Shown: piece after piece, positions 7,453 through 12,914 of the stretch
Layout: each line of letters begins with the position of its first letter
Position numbering within the stretch: position 1 is the stretch's first letter
Assembly (NCBI GenBank): GCA_032260445.1
Contig: JAVVFG010000082.1
Coordinates: 1-12,914 of the forward strand
Source of the DNA: JAAYYY01 sp032260445
GTDB lineage: Bacteria; Chloroflexota; Anaerolineae; Promineifilales; Promineifilaceae
DNA: 12,914 bases
Reading direction: 5' to 3'
Notes under the pieces: generated by a model
Told to the model about the DNA's origin: nothing
The model's database searches: none
The model's input: only the letters and a program-made list of their open reading frames with translations
Made by a program: the position numbers and the translations under genes

Positions 7453-7956
7453 CTATGAAGATTCGTCCAGATCGTCGAAGTCGAGCGTGTCCACGAAATC
7501 GGAAAAGGCGTCCAGGCTTTCGGGGTCATCCTCGCCTTCCATCTCCTGCATATCCGGTTCGGGCACGATGCCCGCCGCCTCTAATACATGCTCTTCGACG
7601 AAAATTGGCACTTTGGTGCGAACCGCGAGGGCGATCGCGTCCGATGGACGGCAGTCGATTTCCTTTGTTTCGCCGTCAACATCGACGAAAAGCGTCGCAT
7701 AGAAGACTGCATCGCGGAGATCACTCACCAGAATCTGCGAGACGGTGCCGCCTAGCGCCTCAATCGCGTTCCTGAGCAAGTCGTGAGTCAGCGGCCGGGC
7801 AACTTTCGTGTTCTGCAGCTCGATTGTAATCGCTTCCGCCTCGCACGGCCCGATCCAGATAGCCAGCTGCTGCTCGCTTTCCACGTCTTTCAGCATGACG
7901 ATCCGGTGCTGGGAGACCAGACTGATGCGAATGCTGTCAATAACGACCTCAATCAT
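7453..7956 (-). CDS. Bifunctional nuclease family protein (DUF151)
   Basis: A 167-residue protein of the DUF151/'bifunctional nuclease' family, some plant and bacterial members of which are reported to cut DNA and RNA. The real cellular role in bacteria is poorly known. Family motifs are clear: IWIGPCEAEAITIEL (33-47), RPLTHDLL (54-61), FYATLFVD (85-92), and the signature DCRPSDAIALAVRTKVPIFV (101-120). An acidic tail of about 30 residues (138-167), with DFVDTLDFDDLD, follows. ATG 7956 is chosen because AAGGTGATC lies just upstream and the family N-terminus MIEVVIDSI starts there. The longer open frame upstream (to 8109) is Cys-rich, lacks family similarity and runs across the promoter. A terminator-like hairpin follows before dnaB. 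Confidence 0.93.
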   Translation of the reverse strand: MIEVVIDSIRISLVSQHRIVMLKDVESEQQLAIWIGPCEAEAITIELQNTKVARPLTHDLLRNAIEALGGTVSQILVSDLRDAVFYATLFVDVDGETKEIDCRPSDAIALAVRTKVPIFVEEHVLEAAGIVPEPDMQEMEGEDDPESLDAFSDFVDTLDFDDLDESS

Positions 7957-7986
7957 ATGATCACCTTCTCGCTCGTAACCCAGAGA

Positions 7987-7999
7987 CCTACCCGGTAGG
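7987..7999. promoter_or_regulatory. Short palindrome in the DUF151 leader, possible operator
   Basis: The palindrome CCTACC-C-GGTAGG lies between the predicted -10 (8017-8025) and the start codon (7956), roughly 10-25 nt into the transcript. The arms are perfect, but 6 bp is short, so this is only a weak candidate for an operator. Confidence 0.25.
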
Positions 8000-8016
8000 C
8001 CACATCCTGAATGCGC

Positions 8017-8025
8017 ATTGTAGCA
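8017..8025 (-). promoter_or_regulatory. Extended -10 promoter element for the DUF151 gene
   Basis: On the minus strand TGC-TACAAT is an extended -10 (5/6 to TATAAT plus TG), with an A/T-rich stretch (ATTTTATGATTTA) just upstream. No good -35 is seen, as is common for extended -10 promoters. The expected start of transcription is near 8010, giving a leader of about 54 nt. Confidence 0.55.
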
Positions 8026-8050
8026 TAAATCATAAAATGCTCCACCCAGA

Positions 8051-9838
8051 TCAGTTAAGCAATACCCACATCTGGTTGCGCAAAAGCATACCAACCGTTC
8101 GCAAGACAATCTGGCGTCCTTCAGTCACCTGCGCGAGTGCCCGGTTACCTTCGAGCTCCACCTGGTGTACCTCATAGCCCACCGACATCAGTCTCCGTAC
8201 GATCTTGCTGTAATGAATTCCCAACGGATCGAGGAACAACCCGTCGTTTTCAAGAGTACGGTCGATGCTGTCCAGAAGTACATTGGCATCGTCCAGCCTG
8301 CCTTCACGCAGGGCACGGTCGACGGCATGGAGCATGACCTCGAGCGTGACATTGAGTTCGTCGTCGGGGTGGCGCGTGAGGTCGGCCGTAATCTGCCGCT
8401 CCTCTAGCTCGCGCGCAGAGGGCAGCCAGGCCTGCAGGAAGTGGGCAGTTGGATCGTACTCGAGCTGGTAGGCGCGCACGACATCGTAGTAGCGAATAGT
8501 GGTCAGCACATCCGTCGCCGTATCCGGGTCGCGCGGCAGCGCGCTGAGGTAGTCAAACCAGTCGCTTTCGATGGCGTCTATCGTCTTGCCGAAATGGCGC
8601 TGCAGTGCCGCTTCCAGCATTTGCGAGGGCAGTGCCATTCCATTGCCGGCGACATCACCGTAAAAGGTACGGACCGGCTCCCAGCCGTAGGTCTCAACCA
8701 AGAACTGGATGAACCCGCCGGCCTGCAAGTAGCCGAGTTCATGCTGCTGCAGATAAAAGTTATCGACCAGTTCGGCAAGCGGCACGTACAAATCCGTGTC
8801 GCGCAGTGCCTGCACGCGGCGGTCGAGATCTTCTTCCTTGTAATGGCCTCCAGTCACCCAGATCGCCAAACCTTCGGCCAGGAAGGGGATGCGGTTCGGC
8901 GCGAATTGCTTATCGAGCAGATGCACCGCCTCGTGTGTGATCAGTTCCACGATCCCTTCGCCGACGTAGTTGCGATCCAGATAGGAAACAACCACGTTCG
9001 AGCGGGCGTAGCCGCCCTGGCCAATGACCCGGTCGATGAGGTAGAAGTGCAGCGGCTCCTGCACCGCAACCCCGAGCGTCGTCGCTGCCTCCTGCACGGC
9101 CGCTTCCACGCTCGTCTGCAGCCGGCGCAGATCGCGGTGCGCGGCCGTACCAGAAACGACGTGGAGGACACAGCACGCTGTTTCGGCGGTCAACCACTGC
9201 GCGTTCTGCTCGCGCACGGGTCGCGATCGCGCCGGTAACACCGGCACCGTGATCGTGACCTGGTTGTCCGTTACATCTTCATCCCCGGCTACGATCAGGT
9301 CCGCGGGATCGACGGTCACCGTGATCACCCGTTCGCCAACCTGTCCCTGAGTCTCCCAATCCCAGGTAAATAGCGCCGCCGGGGTGTTGGCAAGGTTGTC
9401 TGTCGATAGACTGCGGCTCAGGCTAAGCGTATCGTCGATGTCTACCTGCACGACCACAACGGAGCTGTCGACGATCGCTGGCACATCGGGCCGCACCAGA
9501 AAGGTGACCAGGTCTCCTTCATAAATATCCGGCACGGGGTAGACAAACACCTGATCTTCCGAGACCGCCAGCTCGGCCGCTGGCGTAGAGGTACTGGCAG
9601 CCGGCATGATATCGAGCATCATCGCCGTCGCCGTCGGCATAAGATCGGGGGTTGCTGTCACCACTGGCTCCGGGGAAACGGCTGCAGTGGCCGGACCATC
9701 GTCGTGCGGGGCGCCAATGGCTAGCGCCGGCGTTATCTCTGGCGTCGCCGTCAGCGTTGGCGTTTCTGCCTCTGGGGCCGTGCCCCCACATCCCGCGAGC
9801 AACAAGAGTATAAGCAGTAATATGCTACGGACAGACAC
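8051..9838 (-). CDS. Lipoprotein with gluzincin-type (peptidase MA-like) zinc metalloprotease domain
   Basis: A 595-residue exported protein. GTG 9838 is used as start because AGGTG lies 7-8 nt upstream and the signal peptide begins there. The lipobox is LLAGC with Cys 17. A Thr/Pro/Ala-rich stalk spans about 20-92. A beta-rich, CARDB/Ig-like stretch (about 95-202) has alternating V/I strands and a conserved-looking WDWETQGQVGERVITVTVD segment. The peptidase domain is about 220-450, with the zinc motif HEAVH (302-306) and the third ligand Glu 322 in FLAEGLA, the HExxH-E pattern of gluzincins of the peptidase MA-like group. The remaining ~140 residues are predicted helical and mixed, without a motif I know. 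The substrate is unknown, and a cell-surface or envelope protein is likely. Its start is divergent from icd. Confidence 0.85.
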   Translation of the reverse strand: MSVRSILLLILLLLAGCGGTAPEAETPTLTATPEITPALAIGAPHDDGPATAAVSPEPVVTATPDLMPTATAMMLDIMPAASTSTPAAELAVSEDQVFVYPVPDIYEGDLVTFLVRPDVPAIVDSSVVVVQVDIDDTLSLSRSLSTDNLANTPAALFTWDWETQGQVGERVITVTVDPADLIVAGDEDVTDNQVTITVPVLPARSRPVREQNAQWLTAETACCVLHVVSGTAAHRDLRRLQTSVEAAVQEAATTLGVAVQEPLHFYLIDRVIGQGGYARSNVVVSYLDRNYVGEGIVELITHEAVHLLDKQFAPNRIPFLAEGLAIWVTGGHYKEEDLDRRVQALRDTDLYVPLAELVDNFYLQQHELGYLQAGGFIQFLVETYGWEPVRTFYGDVAGNGMALPSQMLEAALQRHFGKTIDAIESDWFDYLSALPRDPDTATDVLTTIRYYDVVRAYQLEYDPTAHFLQAWLPSARELEERQITADLTRHPDDELNVTLEVMLHAVDRALREGRLDDANVLLDSIDRTLENDGLFLDPLGIHYSKIVRRLMSVGYEVHQVELEGNRALAQVTEGRQIVLRTVGMLLRNQMWVLLN

Positions 9839-9867
9839 AAATACACCTGCTCTTCTTCTTCAGCGCC

Positions 9868-9873
9868 ATTGTA
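9868..9873 (-). promoter_or_regulatory. Candidate -10 element for the lipoprotein peptidase gene
   Basis: TACAAT on the minus strand, preceded by GGGT, lies 30 bp upstream of the GTG start and would give a leader of about 22 nt. There is no clear -35 and the sequence further upstream is GC-rich. The support is the hexamer and the position only. Confidence 0.4.
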
Positions 9874-9965
9874 ACCCAAGCGGAGGCGCCGCGGGCATCT
9901 CGGCCTCTCTCCAGCGGCGCTTTCTAAGCCTCCTCTTTACTGCGCTGTGCGGCCCGCCAGCCCAG

Positions 9966-9995
9966 GTGGCAACCTGGCCCACCTCCTTCTATAAT
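9966..9995 (+). promoter_or_regulatory. Promoter for icd
   Basis: A consensus TATAAT (9990-9995) lies 18 bp downstream of GTGGCA (9966-9971, 4/6 to TTGACA). The transcript would start near 10002, giving a leader of about 57 nt that contains the ribosome binding site GGAAGGAG. It is the only perfect -10 noticed in an intergenic region of the window. Confidence 0.65.
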
Positions 9996-10058
9996 TGGCA
10001 GGCTTAGAAATCGACTACGAGCTTCGGCAAGGTCTACACGGAAGGAGAGAGCACAACG

Positions 10059-11300
10059 ATGATCTACGAACACATTCAGGTGCCCGACGGCGGAAGAATC
10101 CGTTACGAAAACGGAAAGCTGATCGTGCCCGACAACCCCATCGTCGCCTTTATTGAAGGTGATGGTATTGGCGTTGATATTACGCCCGCAGCACTGCGCG
10201 TCTGGGATGCGGCGGTCGAGAAGGCCTACGGTGGCAAGCGCAAAATCGCGTGGATGGAGATCTATGCCGGCGAAAAGGCGGCGGAGCGCTACAATGGCGA
10301 CTTCATGCCCGAGGAGACGTTCCAGGCGATGCGCGACTATCTGGTGGGGATTAAGGGGCCGCTGACGACGCCCATCGGCGGTGGCTTCCGCAGCCTCAAC
10401 GTTACCCTGCGCCAGGTACTGGATCTGTACGCGAGCGTGCGCCCGGTACGCTACCTGCCAGGCACACCCAGCCCGATGCGCGAGCCGGAACAGATGAATA
10501 TTGTCATCTTCCGCGAAAACACGGAGGACGTTTATTCGGGCATCGAGTGGCCGGCCAGGTCGCCAGAAGCGGAAGCGATCATCGATTTCATGAACGAGAA
10601 GCTGGGCAAGGATGTGCGCCACGACGCGGCCATCGGCATCAAACCGGTGAGTGAGTTCGGCACCGACCGCCTCGTGCGCCAGGCGATCCAGTATGCCATC
10701 GACCGCGGTCGCCAGAGTGTCACCATCGTGCACAAGGGCAACATTATGAAGTTCACCGAAGGTGCCTTCAAGAATTGGGGCTACGAAGTGGCGGCTGAGG
10801 AGTTCGGCGAGCTGACGATTACTGAGGACGAACTGTGGTCGAAGTACGACGGCAAGGTGCCGGAAGGTAAGATCGTCATCAAGGATCGTATCGCCGACAA
10901 CATGCTGCAGCAGCTGCTTACCCGCACGGGCGATTATGAGGTTATCGCCACGCTCAATCTCAACGGCGACTACATGAGCGATGCGGCTGCCGCCCAGGTC
11001 GGTGGGCTCGGCATGGCGCCCGGCGGCAACATCGGCGACGGCATTGCGCTCTTTGAAGCGACCCACGGCACGGCGCCTAAATACGCCGGGCAGGATATGG
11101 TCAATCCCAGCAGCCTGATTCTCAGCGGCGTGATGATGCTGGAGTACATGGGCTGGGACGAAGCTGCCGATGTGATCGTCGAAGCGATGACGAAAACCAT
11201 CGCACAGAAGAAAGTGACCTACGATCTGCACCGGCAGATGGAAGGGGCGACGAAGCTGAGCACGTCCGGCTTCGCCACCGCGATCATCGAGAATATGTAA
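10059..11300 (+). CDS. icd: Isocitrate dehydrogenase, NADP-type
   Basis: TCA-cycle enzyme that oxidatively decarboxylates isocitrate to 2-oxoglutarate. It has 413 residues, close to the ~416 of E. coli Icd. Substrate-site residues are present: S112 and N114 in RSLNVTLRQ, R118, R128, R152, Y159 in NTEDVYSGIEW, and K226 in VHKGNIMKFTEG. Metal ligands are D304 and D308 in NLNGDYMSD. Cofactor residues K341/Y342 (HGTAPKYAG) and Y388/R392 (VTYDLHRQM) correspond to E. coli K344, Y345, Y391 and R395, which predicts NADP+ rather than NAD+. S112 matches the serine phosphorylated by AceK in enterobacteria, but nothing in the window suggests that control here. ATG 10059 follows GGAAGGAGAG. A strong terminator follows the stop. 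Confidence 0.97.
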   Translation: MIYEHIQVPDGGRIRYENGKLIVPDNPIVAFIEGDGIGVDITPAALRVWDAAVEKAYGGKRKIAWMEIYAGEKAAERYNGDFMPEETFQAMRDYLVGIKGPLTTPIGGGFRSLNVTLRQVLDLYASVRPVRYLPGTPSPMREPEQMNIVIFRENTEDVYSGIEWPARSPEAEAIIDFMNEKLGKDVRHDAAIGIKPVSEFGTDRLVRQAIQYAIDRGRQSVTIVHKGNIMKFTEGAFKNWGYEVAAEEFGELTITEDELWSKYDGKVPEGKIVIKDRIADNMLQQLLTRTGDYEVIATLNLNGDYMSDAAAAQVGGLGMAPGGNIGDGIALFEATHGTAPKYAGQDMVNPSSLILSGVMMLEYMGWDEAADVIVEAMTKTIAQKKVTYDLHRQMEGATKLSTSGFATAIIENM

Positions 11301-11310
11301 CTTCGCGTCC

Positions 11311-11337
11311 CTGCACGGGCCAAGACCCCCGGTGCAG
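11311..11337 (+). promoter_or_regulatory. Alternative stem overlapping the icd-thiD terminator
   Basis: CTGCACGGG (11311-11319) can pair with CCC-G-GTGCAG (11328-11337) with one bulged G. This stem uses bases 11328-11332, which form the left arm of the terminator, so the two folds exclude each other. The layout resembles an antiterminator/terminator pair, but it could be chance in GC-rich DNA. Confidence 0.3.
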
Positions 11338-11354
11338 TCGCCCGGGGGTTTTCT
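11325..11354 (+). terminator. Intrinsic terminator after icd
   Basis: Perfect 8-bp arms ACCCCCGG (11325-11332) and CCGGGGGT (11342-11349) around a 9-nt loop, followed by TTTTCT. It lies 25 bp after the icd stop and ends only 17 bp before the thiD start, so it also sits in the thiD leader region. Confidence 0.85.
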
Positions 11355-11370
11355 GATCCGGATGGCAGCC

Positions 11371-12228
11371 ATGATCCAACCACCGGCAGTCCTGACAATT
11401 GGCGGCTCCGACAGCGGCGGTGCTGCCGGTATCCAGGCCGATCTCAAGAGCTTCACCGCCTGGCGCGTCTATGGGATGAGTGTTCTTACCGCGGTAACGG
11501 CACAGAACAGCGTGCGTGTTGCCGGCGTCCACTACCTGCCGCCTGATTTCGTCGCTGCGCAGATCGACGCGGTGCTCGAGGACTACGGCGCGGCGGCAGT
11601 CAAGACGGGTTTCACTGGCCGCACCGAGCTGGTCGAAATCATCGCCGGGCGCCTGCATGCCTGGCACACAGGCGAACCCGCCAGAGTGGGACCCCTCGTC
11701 GTCGACCCTGTGCTCGTCAATCATCGTAGCGAGCCAATGTTCGCGCCCGAGGTAGGTGACGCCTACTGCGACCTGTTGCTGCCGCAGGCCACGCTCGTCC
11801 TGCCGAACCGGGCGGAGGCGGCGCTGCTGACTGGCGAACCGGTCACCACGCTCGCCTCGGCCGAGACGGCCGCGCGGGCGCTCGCGGCCATGGGCGCCCG
11901 AAATGTCCTCGTGAAGGGCATCCCGGCTGGACAGGAGATTGCCGACCTTTTTTTCGACGGGCAGCACGTGCAGATATGGCGCGCGCCGCGGCTGGATACG
12001 GCCAACAGGCATGGGAGCGGCGATACCCTCTCGGCAGCCATCGCCGCTGCTCTGGCCCTGGGCTTGCCGCTTGACGTTGCCATCGCGGAGGCGCGGGCTT
12101 ACACGCAGGCGGCGCTGCGCGGCGGCAGCGCGTGGCGGCTTGGCGCCGGCCACGGTCCGCTGGCACACTGGGCCAGCACAGCCGAGGACGAGCCTGCTGA
12201 CCGGCCAGGACAATCGCATGAGATGTAA
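11371..12228 (+). CDS. thiD: Hydroxymethylpyrimidine / HMP-phosphate kinase
   Basis: Ribokinase-fold enzyme of thiamine synthesis that phosphorylates HMP and then HMP-P to HMP-PP. It has 285 residues from ATG 11371, which has a weak GGATGG upstream. ATG 11362, three codons earlier, is equally possible. Motifs: TIGGSDSGGAAGIQADLKSF near the N-terminus, TAVTAQNSVRVAG, VKTGFTG, VVDPVL, LPNRAEAALLTG, VLVKG, and the catalytic anion hole HGSGDTLSAAIAAALALG, then GAGHGPLAHW at the end. Two points differ from typical ThiD. The common HGTGC is HGSGD, giving Asp as the catalytic base as in most of the superfamily, and the lysine-flanking 'KGGH' is KGIP. A related pyridoxine or HMP kinase specificity cannot be ruled out. 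No own promoter is seen, and the icd terminator lies immediately upstream. Confidence 0.9.
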   Translation: MIQPPAVLTIGGSDSGGAAGIQADLKSFTAWRVYGMSVLTAVTAQNSVRVAGVHYLPPDFVAAQIDAVLEDYGAAAVKTGFTGRTELVEIIAGRLHAWHTGEPARVGPLVVDPVLVNHRSEPMFAPEVGDAYCDLLLPQATLVLPNRAEAALLTGEPVTTLASAETAARALAAMGARNVLVKGIPAGQEIADLFFDGQHVQIWRAPRLDTANRHGSGDTLSAAIAAALALGLPLDVAIAEARAYTQAALRGGSAWRLGAGHGPLAHWASTAEDEPADRPGQSHEM

Positions 12229-12240
12229 GGAACACAGCTA

Positions 12241-12269
12241 TTGCAGACCTTACCCGATCTTGTTACAAT
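12241..12269 (+). promoter_or_regulatory. Promoter of the GbsR-like regulator gene
   Basis: TGT-TACAAT (12261-12269) is an extended -10, and TTGCAG (12241-12246) lies exactly 17 bp upstream as a partial -35. The predicted transcription start near 12276 falls inside the inverted repeat that follows. The spacing to the ATG (12301) leaves room for the AGGG ribosome binding site. Confidence 0.7.
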
Positions 12270-12291
12270 ACATTCAGAACATTTTGAATGT
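12270..12291. promoter_or_regulatory. Inverted repeat over the transcription start, probable autoregulatory operator
   Basis: ACATTCA (12270-12276) and TGAATGT (12285-12291) are perfect 7-bp arms 8 bp apart, a 22-bp dyad that starts directly after the -10. It stands out as A/T-rich within GC-rich DNA. A winged-helix dimer of the MarR/GbsR type would fit a dyad of this size, and the gene for such a protein starts 10 bp later. Confidence 0.6.
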
Positions 12292-12300
12292 AGGGTAAAT

Positions 12301-12837
12301 ATGCACAAGAGTCTGGTAACTGTCAATGATAGCACGGTCGCAGGTTTGGGCCGGCTGGCCCGCTTCTTCGGGTTCAGCGAAGTCATGGGCCGCCTCTACG
12401 GCACCCTGTTGCTCAGCCCGGCACCGCTGTCGCTCGACGACCTCGCTGAAGGGCTACAAATCAGCAAAGGCTCGGTGAGCATGAACATGCGGGCGCTGGA
12501 GCGTTGGGGGATGGCGCACGAAGTGTGGATGCGCGGCGAGCGAAAGAAGTACTATGAAGCCGAGCCCGATCTGTGGCAGGTAATCCGCAACGTCGTCAAC
12601 GGGCGTGAACGGCGCGAAGTCCAGGTCGCCCTCGAAGTCCTCCATGATAGCGTCGACAAGCTCAAGTCGGCCGAAGACCAGCTGTCACCTGAAGAAAAGG
12701 CGCTCTCGGATTTCTACATGGGGCGCATCGACGATTTGCAGGCCTTTTTCCAGATTGCGCAGATGGCCATGGAGACGATATTGGGCGGCGAGGAGGGCCT
12801 CGATTTTGAGGAAATCACCAAGTTTGAGATCGGCTAA
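12301..12837 (+). CDS. GbsR/MarR-like winged-helix transcriptional regulator
   Basis: A 178-residue DNA-binding protein with a winged helix-turn-helix at about 25-86: LSLDDLAEGLQISKGSVSMNMRALERWG is the helix-turn-helix core, and MRGERKKYYEAE is the wing. A helical C-terminal half (about 100-165) suits dimerisation. The GbsR-type signature SKGSVSMNMRxLExWG is clear. Known GbsR/OpcR proteins control glycine betaine and osmoprotectant genes in Bacillus, but the family is broad and no such genes lie in the window, so its targets are unknown apart from probable self-control through the dyad at 12270-12291. ATG 12301 has AGGG 7 nt upstream. An in-frame TTG at 12241 lies within the promoter and is rejected as start. 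Confidence 0.88.
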   Translation: MHKSLVTVNDSTVAGLGRLARFFGFSEVMGRLYGTLLLSPAPLSLDDLAEGLQISKGSVSMNMRALERWGMAHEVWMRGERKKYYEAEPDLWQVIRNVVNGRERREVQVALEVLHDSVDKLKSAEDQLSPEEKALSDFYMGRIDDLQAFFQIAQMAMETILGGEEGLDFEEITKFEIG

Positions 12838-12914
12838 AGCGCTCTCGGCGGCTCCGTCCGCATCCTGACCTGGCGCCCCTTTATCTTTGCCCCCACGCGG
12901 CTCCACCCCCATAT

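Noticed and set aside
7957..8109. N-terminal extension of the DUF151 protein (51 extra codons)
   Set aside because: It is Cys-rich without family similarity, spans the TGCTACAAT promoter and overlaps the preceding gene's end. ATG 7956 has a proper ribosome binding site and the family N-terminus.
8441..9238. 265-codon plus-strand frame opposite the lipoprotein peptidase
   Set aside because: It is antisense to the clear HEAVH-containing protein, with no recognisable domain and no promoter or ribosome binding site of note.
9606..10007. 133-codon plus-strand frame over the divergent intergenic region
   Set aside because: It is antisense to the Thr/Pro-rich stalk of the lipoprotein and crosses both divergent promoters. 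The Val/Ala/Gly-rich content is a mirror of the stalk repeats.
11301..11371. TPP riboswitch before thiD
   Set aside because: The leader is only about 70 nt and is mostly terminator. I could not recognise the conserved TPP (thi-box) core.
9924..11456. 510-codon open frame on the minus strand opposite icd
   Set aside because: It lies antisense to a full, highly conserved icd and across its terminator, shows no family motif and has the His/Arg/Ala-rich look of a shadow frame in GC-rich DNA.
12685..12912. 75-codon minus-strand frame at the right edge
   Set aside because: It is mostly antisense to the GbsR-like gene, has no recognisable motif and is truncated by nothing but chance stops.

Overview
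The window is GC-rich, densely packed bacterial DNA. Its gene set points to Chloroflexota, probably an Anaerolineae- or Caldilineae-type lineage. The evidence is a DnaD-domain protein next to a DnaC/DnaI-type ATPase and DnaB, lipoproteins with Thr/Pro/Ala-rich stalks, a LysM protein anchored by one membrane helix, a GbsR-type regulator and a DUF151 nuclease-family protein. The taxonomy is an inference from gene content, not a marker-gene call. No rRNA, tRNA, CRISPR array, insertion sequence or prophage was seen, and no gene-free stretch exceeds 300 bases.

Left part, plus strand (1-3913). The 3' part of pgk (glycolysis) enters from the left edge and is followed by a GC-rich stem-loop. Next is a two-gene unit joined by an ATGA overlap: a short-chain dehydrogenase/reductase-like protein whose active-site motifs are degraded, and a secreted 5'-nucleotidase-family lipoprotein. 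A small membrane-anchored LysM protein follows behind its own probable promoter.

Centre, minus strand (3947-7956, read right to left). A DUF151 'bifunctional nuclease' family gene ends at a hairpin with a T-run. The replicative helicase gene dnaB follows, then 16 bp later a DnaD-domain gene, then a DnaC/DnaI-like loader gene that overlaps the DnaD gene. The three replication genes form a helicase plus helicase-loading cassette. The loader is unusual: it carries two AAA+ ATPase domains in tandem. The first has intact motifs. The second has lost the first P-loop glycine and the sensor-1 asparagine. At DNA level the duplication is still visible as a direct repeat with an offset of exactly 576 bp (192 codons). 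This is the most interesting system in the window.

Right part. A large minus-strand lipoprotein with a gluzincin-type (HExxH...E) peptidase domain (8051-9838) is divergent from icd (NADP-type isocitrate dehydrogenase, TCA cycle). icd ends in a strong terminator lying directly in front of thiD (HMP/HMP-P kinase, thiamine synthesis), and an alternative stem there could compete with the terminator. The last gene encodes a GbsR/MarR-like regulator with a clear extended -10 promoter and a perfect 7-bp inverted repeat at the expected transcription start, a likely autoregulatory operator. The final 77 bases (12838-12914) show no gene or structure that I can support.

A TGnTACAAT-like extended -10 element recurs before several genes. 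It probably reflects the housekeeping promoter of this organism.
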